Assembly (NCBI GenBank): GCA_016718525.1
Contig: JADKDD010000002.1
Location: 1,178,001 to 1,242,000 of the forward strand
Direction of reading: 5' to 3'
Source of the DNA: Rhodocyclaceae bacterium
GTDB taxonomy: Bacteria > Pseudomonadota > Gammaproteobacteria > Burkholderiales > Rhodocyclaceae
Length of the DNA stretch: 64,000 nt
Both the position numbers and the translations under genes were made by a program. The notes below the pieces were generated by a model. The model was not told the DNA's origin and did no database searches. It saw only the letters and a list, made by a program, of their open reading frames with translations. Of this stretch, positions 43,458 through 52,355 are shown piece by piece. Position 1 is the first letter of the stretch; each line of letters opens with the position of its first letter.

Positions 43458-44762
43458 TCAAGCGTGAATCTTGAATGAGGCCGCATATTTCTTCGGGTCT
43501 TTGCCGTCCCAAATGACGCCATCGACCAACTTGTGCGAGCGCATGTCGCTCTTGGGAATCGGCGCACCTGCGGCAGTCGCTGCCTGCTTGTAAATGTCAA
43601 TGCGATTGACCTGTTTGGCCATGGCCAGATAGTCGGGATCGTCCTTGAGCAGGCCCCAGCGTTTGTGCTGCGTCATGAACCACATGGCATCCGACAAATA
43701 AGGGAAGGTGGCCGCGCCATCGGCGTAGAACTTCATCGCATTCTTGTCGTCCCAGGTTTTGCCAAGTCCGTTGTTGTAACGACCGAGCATGCGTTCCACG
43801 ATGACATCGGAATCGGTATTGACGTAGGCTTTGCTCGAAACAATATCAGCAGTTTTTTGCTTGTTGACCAAGCCGGAGTCGATCCAACGCCCGGCCTCGA
43901 TGATCACCGCCGTCATTGCCCGTGCGGTGTTCGGGTTTTTGTTCACAAATTCGGCAGTCGCGCCCAGCACTTTCTCCGGGTGGTCGACCCAGATGTCTTG
44001 TGTCGTGGTGGCGGTAAACCCGATGTTGTCGACAATCGCACGGTTGTTCCATGGCTCGCCGACACAGTAACCATCCATATTACCGATGCGCATGTTGGCG
44101 ACCATTTGCGGTGGCGGTACGGTGATGTTCTTGACGTCCTTGAACGGATCAATACCGTGCGCAGCCAACCAGTAATACAGCCACATCGCGTGCGTGCCGG
44201 TGGGGAAGGTTTGGGCAAAGGTGTACTCGCGCTCCTTCTTGGCGATCAGTTTGGCGAGCGACGCACCGTCGGTTGCGCCCTTGTCCTTGAGTTGATTCGA
44301 CATGGTGATGGCTTGGCCGTTTTGGTTCAAGGTCATCAGCACATTCATGTCTTTCTTCGGGCCGCCAATGCCCAATTGCACGCCATATACCAAGCCATAG
44401 AGGACGTGCGCCGCATCAAGCTCGCCATTAACCAGTTTGTCGCGCACCGATGCCCATGAAGCTTCTTTGGTCGGGATGATCTTGATGCCATATTTTTCGT
44501 CGAACTTATTGACTGCCGCCATCACCACCGAGGAGCAATCGGTCAACGGGATGAAGCCGATGCGAACCTCCTTTTTCTCCGGCGCATCCGAACCGGCCGC
44601 CCAGGCGCTGGCGCGGATACCGGGGGGCAGCATGCCCATCAATGCAGCACCGGTGGCGAGATGAATCCCTTGACGCAAGAAATCGCGGCGTGGAACGTCA
44701 GGCGTGATGCCGTCGAGGTTGGCTGGCTTCGCAGTCGGGTCAGACGAGTTTTCATGGGTCAT
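43458..44762 (-). CDS. nrtA: Nitrate ABC transporter substrate-binding protein
   Basis: A 434-residue periplasmic nitrate-binding protein (CmpA/NrtA family). The twin-arginine signal is clear: PRRDFLRQG then a hydrophobic stretch, so it is exported folded. The binding domain starts near KKEVRIGFIPLTDCSS and includes the usual NMRIGNMDGYCVGEPW segment. It is the first gene of the structural operon and its start lies 21 bases beyond the T-run of an intrinsic terminator, placing it under the antitermination leader described below. Confidence 0.94.
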   Translation of the reverse strand: MTHENSSDPTAKPANLDGITPDVPRRDFLRQGIHLATGAALMGMLPPGIRASAWAAGSDAPEKKEVRIGFIPLTDCSSVVMAAVNKFDEKYGIKIIPTKEASWASVRDKLVNGELDAAHVLYGLVYGVQLGIGGPKKDMNVLMTLNQNGQAITMSNQLKDKGATDGASLAKLIAKKEREYTFAQTFPTGTHAMWLYYWLAAHGIDPFKDVKNITVPPPQMVANMRIGNMDGYCVGEPWNNRAIVDNIGFTATTTQDIWVDHPEKVLGATAEFVNKNPNTARAMTAVIIEAGRWIDSGLVNKQKTADIVSSKAYVNTDSDVIVERMLGRYNNGLGKTWDDKNAMKFYADGAATFPYLSDAMWFMTQHKRWGLLKDDPDYLAMAKQVNRIDIYKQAATAAGAPIPKSDMRSHKLVDGVIWDGKDPKKYAASFKIHA

Positions 44763-44782
44763 TGCTATCTCCGCAAAAAAGC

Positions 44783-44838
44783 AAAAAAAATGGTGTCAAT
44801 CGTCCGCAATGGCAAAACCATGGCGAACAACAGACACC
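44783..44838 (-). terminator. Intrinsic terminator in the nrtA leader
   Basis: On the minus strand GGTGTC (44838-44833) pairs with GACACC (44797-44792), with further pairing inside (TTGTTCGC/GCGGACGA and ATGG/CCAT), followed by A and eight T (44790-44783). It lies between the promoter and the nrtA ATG, so it would stop transcription of the whole operon unless overridden. Confidence 0.88.
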
Positions 44839-44874
44839 TTTGTCATTTGCACCGGACCTTCGTTGATCCGGCGC
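44828..44874 (-). promoter_or_regulatory. ANTAR-type two-hairpin RNA element
   Basis: Hairpin 1 (44874-44849): arms GCGCCGGAUC and GGUCCGGUGC with loop AACGAA. Hairpin 2 (44849-44828): arms CAA-GAC and GUC-UUG around an internal mismatch, loop AAAGGU. Both six-base loops have A at position 1 and G at position 4, the pattern bound by ANTAR proteins. Hairpin 2 uses GGTGTC, the same bases as the 5' arm of the terminator, so only one can form. NasT, encoded upstream, is the expected binder. Confidence 0.78.
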
Positions 44875-44887
44875 TCAGTCTTTGTTC

Positions 44888-44904
44888 AGCAAGGGCTGTG
44901 CCAG
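44888..44904 (-). promoter_or_regulatory. Sigma-54 promoter of the nitrate operon
   Basis: Minus strand CTGGCACAGCCCTTGCT matches the RpoN -24/-12 consensus (TGGCAC-N5-TTGCW) exactly. Transcription would begin about 44878, a few bases before the first ANTAR hairpin. It implies nitrogen control by NtrC in addition to nitrate control by NasT; no NtrC site was identified. Confidence 0.85.
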
Positions 44905-44963
44905 CCAGCCTTCAATTAGCCGGGAAGCCATATGAGATAAGGGAAGATCGGGCAGCCACGGCC

Positions 44964-44990
44964 CGCCAGTTGGTGCTGACGACACGCCGT
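44964..44990 (-). repeat. Dispersed repeat copy
   Basis: Minus strand ACGGCGTGTCGT followed by CAGCACCAACTGGCG, between nasT and the sigma-54 promoter. Confidence 0.75.
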
Positions 44991-45078
44991 AAAGCCATCA
45001 ATGCTGCACTGCGATTGGGCTTTAATGCGTGGTGGCGCACTGCTTTGATGCGCTCCGCGTTTGCGTGGTACTAGAGAT

Positions 45079-45654
45079 TTACAGCAGGAATTTCGCCATT
45101 TCGACCACGTCTCCCGCCACTTTTCCAAGCGGTTGCGCACGCTCCATCGCCAGATTTCGCAGTGCTGCGTACGCCTGTTCTTCGTCGAGTTTGCGCGACT
45201 TCATCAAGATGCCTTTGGCTTTTTCCACGACCTTGCGCTCGGATAACTTCTTCTTCGCGGTTGCAAGTTCAGCCTTCAAGCTTTGATGTTCTTCAAAGCG
45301 CACGATGGCGACGTCTACAATCGGTTTTAAGCGTGCAAGATCAAGCGCATCAACCACATAGGCCGAAACTCCGGCCTTGAATGCGGCCCGCATGACATCG
45401 ACGTTACCGTCCGGGGTCAGCATAATTAAAGGTCGCGGCAGGTTGCGATTGAGCAGCGCCAAATGCTCCAACGTGTCGCGCGAGGGCGATTCGGTTTCAA
45501 TCAAAATCACGTCGGGGCGTAGCGCCTCAATCTGCGCGCTGAGATCAAGCACGGAGGGTAAAACCGCAGCCACGCGATGGCCGGCGAATACCAGCGCTGC
45601 GCAAAGCTCCGTGACACGCGCCCGCGACTCGTCGATGATAAGAATACTTAGCAT
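45079..45654 (-). CDS. nasT: Nitrate-responsive antiterminator NasT (receiver + ANTAR)
   Basis: A 191-residue response regulator-like protein: receiver domain (LIIDESRARVTEL start) and C-terminal ANTAR RNA-binding domain (KKLSERKVVEKAKGILM, then DEEQAYAALRNLAME). In NasS-NasT systems NasT binds hexaloop hairpins and prevents termination ahead of nitrate genes when nitrate is present. Such a leader lies downstream of it in the same direction. No NasS gene, the usual nitrate-sensing partner, is in the window. The 424 bases from its stop to nrtA hold the repeat, promoter and leader. Confidence 0.93.
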   Translation of the reverse strand: MLSILIIDESRARVTELCAALVFAGHRVAAVLPSVLDLSAQIEALRPDVILIETESPSRDTLEHLALLNRNLPRPLIMLTPDGNVDVMRAAFKAGVSAYVVDALDLARLKPIVDVAIVRFEEHQSLKAELATAKKKLSERKVVEKAKGILMKSRKLDEEQAYAALRNLAMERAQPLGKVAGDVVEMAKFLL

Positions 45655-45704
45655 GGGCTTAATACAGCAATCCCCATGCCATACAACACGCGGCGAAGCG
45701 GCAA

Positions 45705-46322
45705 CTACTTCTGGGTGGCTATGCCCCAGTAGTTGTAAGTCGCAATTCTTGGTCCGGGCAAGTACATCGATTCCAGCTTGTCTATGTGAAATCCACCTTT
45801 GTCCAGGTACTCGGGGATCGGTCGGTTAAGGTGGCAGCCGCCGGCAATTTTGCCCCACCACGGATTGATTCGCGCTTGCCATTTTTGTACTGAACTGTCA
45901 GGTGCAACACCATGCTCACAAAAGATCAACTCACCACCCGGCTTCAGCACGCGACGCATTTGTTCCAGCGCTTTTTGCCAGCCAGGAATCGTACATAGCG
46001 TGTAGGTCAGCAACACGGTATCCACGCTGTCATTGTCCAGCGGAATTTCCTCGCCCGGCAGATCAAGCCAACGCACTTCCACTGCCGCTTTCGCGAGATT
46101 GCGTTGTGCCCGCTTGCGCATACCCTCGGAAGGTTCCAGACCCCAGACAAATTCAACATTGGCAGCGTTGTAAAACGGCAGGTTCAACCCGGAGCCCATG
46201 CCGACTTCGAGCACCCGCCCGCGCGCCTGTGGAACGACTTTTTGCCGCTGCCGCTGGATTGGACGGATGCCACATGCGCAATTAATTACGTGTGGCAGGC
46301 AATGCTTTTCGTAGAAACCCAT
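45705..46322 (-). CDS. Class I SAM-dependent methyltransferase
   Basis: A 205-residue methyltransferase of the UbiE/Methyltransf_11 type. SAM-binding VLEVGMGSGLN at about 37-47 and the later TYTLCTIPGW and LKPGGELIFCEHG segments are typical. A similar protein group methylates small molecules or lipids; the acceptor is unknown. ATG 46322 has GGAGG nine bases upstream and fits the family start; the frame is open to 46502 but that part lacks support. It precedes nasT on the same strand with a 50-base gap. Confidence 0.87.
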   Translation of the reverse strand: MGFYEKHCLPHVINCACGIRPIQRQRQKVVPQARGRVLEVGMGSGLNLPFYNAANVEFVWGLEPSEGMRKRAQRNLAKAAVEVRWLDLPGEEIPLDNDSVDTVLLTYTLCTIPGWQKALEQMRRVLKPGGELIFCEHGVAPDSSVQKWQARINPWWGKIAGGCHLNRPIPEYLDKGGFHIDKLESMYLPGPRIATYNYWGIATQK

Positions 46323-46517
46323 CGGTGTACCTCCAGTCGTTGGCGAGAGCGCTGATTCGAGCACTGTATGGTTTTTACCACAGTCGTTGCCGACAAGCCT
46401 GTTCAAGAACATGCAGAGCGGTTGCTTATCAGGCGTGGCGCTATCATGACTGACCGTCTGGCTATAGCTGTCGGCGCTGCGATCCCCAAAAAAATTACCC
46501 ACCAGGAGAGAAACTCA

Positions 46518-48431
46518 ATGAAACTCAAGCGCAATCTCATTGCAACTGCATTGGCCTGCGGCCTTGTCGCCGGCAGCGCCGTTGCGCAAACTTCCGGCCT
46601 GTATTCGAACGTCGTCTCTTTTGGCGATAGCTACAGCGACATAGGCGCATTTAGCTCCGGGTTGTGGTTTTCTAATGCTGCTACCGCTCAAGGTACTTTT
46701 CCCGCATTGGTAGCCAGCCACTATGGTGTCACCCAAACTTCGGCGTACACCAATCTTGCCGGTTTGACGCAGGCGCCGAACGCCACCGGTAACAATTTTG
46801 CCGTTGGTGGCGCACAAGTCCAGAATACTGCAACAACCAAAGGATCCGTTACTCAAGTTAGTGATTTCATCACCCGGTCCGGTGGAAAAGTGGATCCCAA
46901 CGCGCTTTACACCATTTTTATTGGTGGAAACAATGTTTCTCCAAACCTCAACATCTACGCTGGGGGCGGGGCGGCCGGACAGGCACTGGCGCTGAATAAT
47001 ATGGTGGTTGCGGCTCAAGGCGTGGTTACGCAGGTGGCACAACTGCGGGCCGCCGGCGCCAAGAACATCGTCGTACTGAATTTGAGTAGTTTGGCAGCTG
47101 TCCCGCAGGTGACGCAAACGGCAGCGGCGACGCAAGCTGCTGTCGGCGGGGTGGCGGGTTCGGTTGCCGCTGGCCTGATTCTTCAGGGTGCTGCAGAGCT
47201 GCCCGCGGCCTATAGTCAGACGCTGGCTGCTGGGATACCAAAAGGTAGTGCAATGATTTTGGACTTTGCCAACTACACAAGTCTGCTCACTGCAAATCCA
47301 GCAGCGTTCGGTTTTACCAACACGACGATACCTGTTTGCGATCCATCGATTGCGCCGCCAGATACGAATTGGACAGCTTGCCACGGCACGGCAGGCAACG
47401 GCGCGCTGTATGCGGATCCTCTGCATATCTCAGCAGCGGCACATGCGCAAATTGCTCAGTGGATGACGGGGATGATAGATGCGGTAGCGACCGGCAACGG
47501 CATTGCAACCATGGCGGCACAGGTACCATTGGGTCGTTCTGGCGCCGAGTGGCGGACGATCGATAGTCGTACCCGCAATTATCAAAACTATGCCTATAAG
47601 GGTGATCGCTTCTTTGTCGCAGGTGACTACTCCGACGCCAATGCCGACGCGCCCACTGGCCCTAAGTTCGCTGATGGGAATACCTATACCTACACGCTGG
47701 GTTACGAAACCACGTTTGGCGACAATATGTTGGTCGGTGGTACGCTCGGACGAGAGAAGGTGGACTTGTATTTGGTTAATCGTGGCGGCAAACTCACCGT
47801 CAATGAAACCACGATGTCGCTTTATTTCACTCGCAGACTTGACGCCAACTGGTACGTGAATGGTATTGCCAGTCATGGCAATTTGAGCTACGACAGCCAT
47901 CGCAATGCATCTCTGGGCATCACGACTACGACCGAGTACGCCCAGTTTGGCGGTTACCACAATGGCGTGAAGGGACAAATTGGTTATCAGATGCGCACGT
48001 CCGACTTCATCCACGGCCCGTTTGTGGGTACCGATTGGGAAAAAGTGCACATGGATAACTGGAGCGAGGGTGGTCGCATCCCTAATTCCACATCGATTGC
48101 GGTTAGCAGCCAAAATGTGGAACAGGCCCATTACCGGGTCGGCTACGAGTTGGCAGCGGGGGCAACATCAACCTTCCGCCCGTATGCCCAGATCAGCTAC
48201 GACAATCAGTACCTCAAGGACAAGCGCTCATTTACTGCGGGACTTGCTTCAACCGGCTCGGGGATTCAGATTGATACCCAGAACGACACCGGAGGCTTTG
48301 GCCGTGCCGCAGTCGGTGCCAGCATGACTGTCGCCAAAGACAGCGAAGTTTCACTTGGTGTGATGACAACTTTTAGCAATTCAAGCGGCAACGACACAGC
48401 AGTGAACCTGGTGTGGAGTTGGGCGCTCTAA
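46518..48431 (+). CDS. GDSL esterase autotransporter
   Basis: A 637-residue surface-anchored esterase/lipase. Signal peptide ends AVA (1-23). Passenger: FGDSYSDIG with nucleophile Ser38, NNFAVGGAQ, a block III reading IFIGGNN instead of the usual GxND, and the catalytic DPLHIS. The C-terminal 280 residues or so (from GAEWRTID) form an autotransporter beta-barrel ending in a hydrophobic WSWAL. ATG 46518 has GGAG upstream; the frame open to 46368 lies in the divergent leader. An intrinsic terminator follows at once. Confidence 0.92.
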   Translation: MKLKRNLIATALACGLVAGSAVAQTSGLYSNVVSFGDSYSDIGAFSSGLWFSNAATAQGTFPALVASHYGVTQTSAYTNLAGLTQAPNATGNNFAVGGAQVQNTATTKGSVTQVSDFITRSGGKVDPNALYTIFIGGNNVSPNLNIYAGGGAAGQALALNNMVVAAQGVVTQVAQLRAAGAKNIVVLNLSSLAAVPQVTQTAAATQAAVGGVAGSVAAGLILQGAAELPAAYSQTLAAGIPKGSAMILDFANYTSLLTANPAAFGFTNTTIPVCDPSIAPPDTNWTACHGTAGNGALYADPLHISAAAHAQIAQWMTGMIDAVATGNGIATMAAQVPLGRSGAEWRTIDSRTRNYQNYAYKGDRFFVAGDYSDANADAPTGPKFADGNTYTYTLGYETTFGDNMLVGGTLGREKVDLYLVNRGGKLTVNETTMSLYFTRRLDANWYVNGIASHGNLSYDSHRNASLGITTTTEYAQFGGYHNGVKGQIGYQMRTSDFIHGPFVGTDWEKVHMDNWSEGGRIPNSTSIAVSSQNVEQAHYRVGYELAAGATSTFRPYAQISYDNQYLKDKRSFTAGLASTGSGIQIDTQNDTGGFGRAAVGASMTVAKDSEVSLGVMTTFSNSSGNDTAVNLVWSWAL

Positions 48432-48454
48432 GTAGCACCAAGTCTTGACTTAAA

Positions 48455-48481
48455 GGGGCGGCCAAGGCCGCCCCTTTTTTT
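48455..48481 (+). terminator. Intrinsic terminator after the GDSL autotransporter
   Basis: GGGGCGGCC-AA-GGCCGCCCC followed by seven T. A nine-base-pair GC-rich stem directly before a T-run; strong forward terminator. The 178 bases from here to rhlE hold a leader with no other feature I can support. Confidence 0.95.
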
Positions 48482-48659
48482 GCGCCGCAACAAATGCTTG
48501 CTGATGTGCTAGACTGCAGGCTCTTCGCAACCGAGATTCAGTCCCCGGTTGTGCCTGATGAGCAACATTCGGTTGCTCTCCGGTTTCACCCTCAACGAAG
48601 TTTCCGTCCGGACTGACTCTAACGTGATTTAGGGTGGTCGGCTTCAGAGGTAATTCAAA

Positions 48660-50003
48660 ATGTTGTTTAACGAACTTGGCCTATCGGCCGAGATCCTGCG
48701 CGCCGTCGGCGAGCAGGGTTATGACACGCCAACGCCGATTCAGGCGCAGGCAATTCCACATGTTCTTGCCGGACGCGACCTCGAAGGTTTGGCGCAAACC
48801 GGCACCGGCAAGACGGCGGCTTTTGTCCTGCCTATCCTCCATCGCCTGATCAACACACCGGTTAATTCGGCCCAGAGCAAAATCGCACCGCGCGTCCTGG
48901 TGTTAGTGCCCACTCGCGAATTGGCTGCCCAAGTACTTGAGAGCGTCAAAGTCTATGGCAAACACACCGGCCTTAAAAGTCTGGCTGTTTTTGGTGGTGT
49001 GAGTATCGTTCCGCAAGTTGGTGCATTGCGTCGCGGCATCGACATTCTGGTTGCGACACCTGGCCGCCTGCTTGACCATCTGGGCAATCGCAACGTTGAT
49101 CTGGGCAAAATTCAGACCCTGGTACTCGACGAAGCGGACCGCATGTTCGATATGGGCTTCATCAACGACATCCGCAAGATCATCGCCAAATGCCCGAAGG
49201 ACCGGCAAACATTGCTGTTCTCGGCGACCTTCGCGCCGGAGGTACGCGACCTTGCTCACGCCGTTTTGCGAAATCCAGCCCTGGTTGAAGTGGCCCGCCG
49301 CAATGCGCCGGCAGAAATGGTTGCGCAATCGGTGATTCGCTGTGATCAAGACAAAAAGAAGGATCTGCTACTGCACCTGTTTTCGCAGCATGGCTGGCAT
49401 CAGACATTGATTTTCTGCCGCACCAAACATGGCGCTGACGCGTTGGCCAAGAAATTGGAACAGTCGGGCGTCAAGACTGCGGCCTTGCATGGGAATAAAA
49501 CGCAAGGCGCCCGCACTCGCGCACTGGCCGATTTCAAGTCCGGTCGATTGGCGGCATTAGTGGCAACCGACATCGCAGCACGAGGAATTGACATCGATTC
49601 CTTACCGCGCGTGGTGAATTTTGAGCTGCCGCATGTGCCCGAGGATTACATCCACCGCATTGGTCGCACAGGCCGCGCCGGTTCGAGTGGCGAGGCGCTG
49701 TCGTTTGTCAGCCTGGACGAGCGGATTCAATTGCGCGATATCGAGCGCTTGCTCAAACGCGAACTGGATTCGACCGTAATGCCAGGATTTGAGCCAATGC
49801 AAACCCGGCCGACACCGAAGGTCGCGACGCCGGTTCGGCGCTCCGCACCTTCACGAAGCGGTTCTGGGAAGCCGGGTGCTGGCAAGCCCGGCACCACAAG
49901 TCCTGCTGGGCGCAACTATGGCCCACGTGCCGGACATTCACCGCGATCCGGTGGTGGCAAGCCGGCCGGATCAAGCAGCTACGTGGGGCAACGACAGCGT
50001 TGA
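48660..50003 (+). CDS. rhlE: DEAD-box RNA helicase RhlE
   Basis: ATP-dependent RNA helicase of 447 residues acting in ribosome assembly and RNA decay. Motifs: Q motif PTPIQAQAI, Walker A AQTGTGKTAA, DEAD in LVLDEADRMFDMGF, SAT in LFSATFA and HRIGRTGRAG. The C-terminal tail is basic and rich in Gly, Pro and Ser, usual for RhlE. It has its own leader after the preceding terminator and is closed by the terminator at 50022. Confidence 0.96.
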   Translation: MLFNELGLSAEILRAVGEQGYDTPTPIQAQAIPHVLAGRDLEGLAQTGTGKTAAFVLPILHRLINTPVNSAQSKIAPRVLVLVPTRELAAQVLESVKVYGKHTGLKSLAVFGGVSIVPQVGALRRGIDILVATPGRLLDHLGNRNVDLGKIQTLVLDEADRMFDMGFINDIRKIIAKCPKDRQTLLFSATFAPEVRDLAHAVLRNPALVEVARRNAPAEMVAQSVIRCDQDKKKDLLLHLFSQHGWHQTLIFCRTKHGADALAKKLEQSGVKTAALHGNKTQGARTRALADFKSGRLAALVATDIAARGIDIDSLPRVVNFELPHVPEDYIHRIGRTGRAGSSGEALSFVSLDERIQLRDIERLLKRELDSTVMPGFEPMQTRPTPKVATPVRRSAPSRSGSGKPGAGKPGTTSPAGRNYGPRAGHSPRSGGGKPAGSSSYVGQRQR

Positions 50004-50021
50004 TTTCTGTTTAGTTCGGCA

Positions 50022-50056
50022 ATAAAAAACCCCGAGCATGCTCGGGGTTTTTTATT
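50022..50056. terminator. Bidirectional intrinsic terminator
   Basis: AATAAAAAACCCCGAG-CATG-CTCGGGGTTTTTTATT is symmetric, with an A-run on one side and a T-run on the other, so it should end both rhlE and the opposing alcohol dehydrogenase transcript. Confidence 0.95.
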
Positions 50057-50116
50057 GTCTTAATGATCACGCAGATGAATCTGCCCGTTCATCAAATTCA
50101 AGAGAGAACCCGTGAC

Positions 50117-52219
50117 TTACTTGCCCTCTTTGGCATCGTATGAACGCTTGATCAGATAGTCATGCACCAGATTGAGTTCTTCCATGGTGAGTTGAACATG
50201 GAAATGCGGCATGCCCTTATCGGCGCGCAAGCCACCCATCACAATGCCGGCAAACTGCTCACGCGTTTCTTTGCTGATGTAACGCAAGTCAGGCGTGAAG
50301 CTCACACCACTGACGGCGGCAACACCATGGCAAAACACACACTGTGTGTTGAATAGTTCGCGGCCCTTGTCGACATTGGCGGTGCTGGGCATCGGCGGTA
50401 AATCCAGTTTCCTCTCGACGGCTGGCGGTGGCGGTGGCAAAGTGGCTTTGCCCTCGAGTTTGTACACCAGCATGCGGCTGATGGTTGGCATTTTGGTGGC
50501 TTTGGCCATATCGCCGAAGGTCACGCCAAATGAACCACCCAAGCCCGCTCCAACCGCGATGTATTGTTCGCCATCGACGCTATAGCTGATCGGTCCGGCC
50601 ATAACACCGGTTTGTGCTTTTGATTCCCAAAGCACTTTGCCGGTTTTGTCGGCATAGGCCACAAAGCGACCGTCATAGGTGCCTTGAAAAACCAGATTAC
50701 CTGCTGTGGACAGCGTACCGCCACTCACCGGAATGGCGTGCGGAATTTGCCAAACTTTCTTTTGCGTCACCGGATCCCAGGCAATCAGACTTCCGCCAAC
50801 AAGAGCTTCCAATTCCGCCATTTCAGCTGGAGTTTCAGGCATCACGATCTTCTCACCAATATTCCAGCGCCGACCGCGGTCGGCAAATTTCTGGGTTGGA
50901 TCGCTGATGTGGAGCGATGGTAACCGGGTCTCGCCAAAGTACAACAGACCACTCTTGGGGCTGAATGATATCGGTTGCCAGTTATGCCCGCCCTGAGTTC
51001 CCGGAAATACCAGCTTGGGTTCTTTCGAGTAGTCGCCTTTGCCGGTCAGGATCGGACGTCCGGTCTTGAGATCGTAGCCATCCGCCCAATTCACTTCGGT
51101 GTATTTTTCGGCGGAAATCAACTTACCGGTTTCGCGGTCAATCACATACACAAAACCGTGCTTAGGCACCTGCATCAAGACTTTGCGAGGTTTGCCATCA
51201 ATCGGCAGCGTGGCTTGAACGACCTGAGATGAAGCGGGATAGTCCCATGCGTCGCGAGGCGAAAGCTGGAAATGCCACACATACTTACCAGTGTCCGGGC
51301 GTATTGCCACGATCGATGAAATGAACAGATTGTCTCCGTTGCCAGGACTACGGATGCTCGGGTTCCAGGGTGAAGGATTTCCAACACCCAGGTAAATTAG
51401 ATTGAGCTCGGGGTCGTAGGAGATTGAATCCCAGACCGTACCGCCACCACCCCATTTGTAATACTGATCCCCATCCCAAGTCTTGGCCGCCATTTTCATG
51501 GTGTCGCTTTCGTAGGGCTTCTTCGGATCACCGGGGACCGTATAGAAACGCCACTTCATCTTGCCGGTCTTGCCGTCGTAGGCCGAAACATAGCCGCGAA
51601 CACCCAGTTCAGCGCCACCATTGCCGATCAGGACGAGACCATTGACTACCCGTGGTGCGCCGCTGATGGTATAGCTGCGTTTCGGATCCACTGTCAGAGT
51701 CGACCACAATTGTTTTCCAGTCTTGGCATCCAACGCAATCAGGCGACCATCGTAGGAGCCAACGAACACCTTGCCTTCCCAGACGGCAACACCGCGATTG
51801 GCGACGTCACAACAGCCCTTGGCGGCAACGATCTTTTCAACTTTCGGATCGAACTTCCACAACACTGCACCGGTTTTGGCATTGAGCGCGACGACCTTGC
51901 TCCATGGCCCGCTCGAGTACATTACGCCATCCACCACAATCGGTGTGGTTTCGACGCCGCGCTCGTCGTCAAACTTATGCGCCCAAGCCAGTCCCAGTCG
52001 CGAGACATTGGCGTCGTTAATTTGCTCAAGTGGACTGAAGCGCTGTTCGGAATAGGTTCGGCCGTGGCTCATCCAATTTCCGGGTTCGGTGTCGGCGGCA
52101 ATCAGGCGCTTGGTGTCAACTGCAGCCGGCATCTTATCGGCTGCAGCGAACGCACTGGATGCCAAGACGCTGACCGACAGCAAACCGGCGACAATTAATT
52201 TCTGGCGATGCAATGTCAT
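50117..52219 (-). CDS. PQQ-dependent alcohol dehydrogenase with haem c (quinohaemoprotein)
   Basis: A periplasmic enzyme of 700 residues oxidising primary alcohols. After the signal peptide (to about 26) an eight-bladed propeller carries the adjacent cysteine pair KGCCDVANRG and the SPRDAWDYPASSQ segment with the likely catalytic Asp. A C-terminal cytochrome c domain has CVFCHG and passes electrons to the respiratory chain; a proline-rich linker joins the two. This is the single-subunit type II layout. It could oxidise fatty alcohols formed by AlkB, an inference from the window rather than from gene order. Confidence 0.93.
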   Translation of the reverse strand: MTLHRQKLIVAGLLSVSVLASSAFAAADKMPAAVDTKRLIAADTEPGNWMSHGRTYSEQRFSPLEQINDANVSRLGLAWAHKFDDERGVETTPIVVDGVMYSSGPWSKVVALNAKTGAVLWKFDPKVEKIVAAKGCCDVANRGVAVWEGKVFVGSYDGRLIALDAKTGKQLWSTLTVDPKRSYTISGAPRVVNGLVLIGNGGAELGVRGYVSAYDGKTGKMKWRFYTVPGDPKKPYESDTMKMAAKTWDGDQYYKWGGGGTVWDSISYDPELNLIYLGVGNPSPWNPSIRSPGNGDNLFISSIVAIRPDTGKYVWHFQLSPRDAWDYPASSQVVQATLPIDGKPRKVLMQVPKHGFVYVIDRETGKLISAEKYTEVNWADGYDLKTGRPILTGKGDYSKEPKLVFPGTQGGHNWQPISFSPKSGLLYFGETRLPSLHISDPTQKFADRGRRWNIGEKIVMPETPAEMAELEALVGGSLIAWDPVTQKKVWQIPHAIPVSGGTLSTAGNLVFQGTYDGRFVAYADKTGKVLWESKAQTGVMAGPISYSVDGEQYIAVGAGLGGSFGVTFGDMAKATKMPTISRMLVYKLEGKATLPPPPPAVERKLDLPPMPSTANVDKGRELFNTQCVFCHGVAAVSGVSFTPDLRYISKETREQFAGIVMGGLRADKGMPHFHVQLTMEELNLVHDYLIKRSYDAKEGK

Positions 52220-52355
52220 AACTCGCTCCGTTTATAGTGTTTTTCCGCGACTCGCAATGGCGGCTTGTCCCTACTGGTTCACCTTTTTGGTTCGTACAGA
52301 ATTGACGCGCAAGGTGTCGGTGATTGCACCATTACGCCGGTCTAGCTTAGGCAGA

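Noticed and set aside
43533..44459. 308-codon plus-strand frame
   Set aside because: Antisense shadow of nrtA without ribosome site or known domain.
44904..44940. Hairpin candidates upstream of the ANTAR element (around GGCTAATTGAAGGC)
   Set aside because: They lie upstream of the predicted sigma-54 start and would not be transcribed; their loops also lack the A1/G4 pattern.
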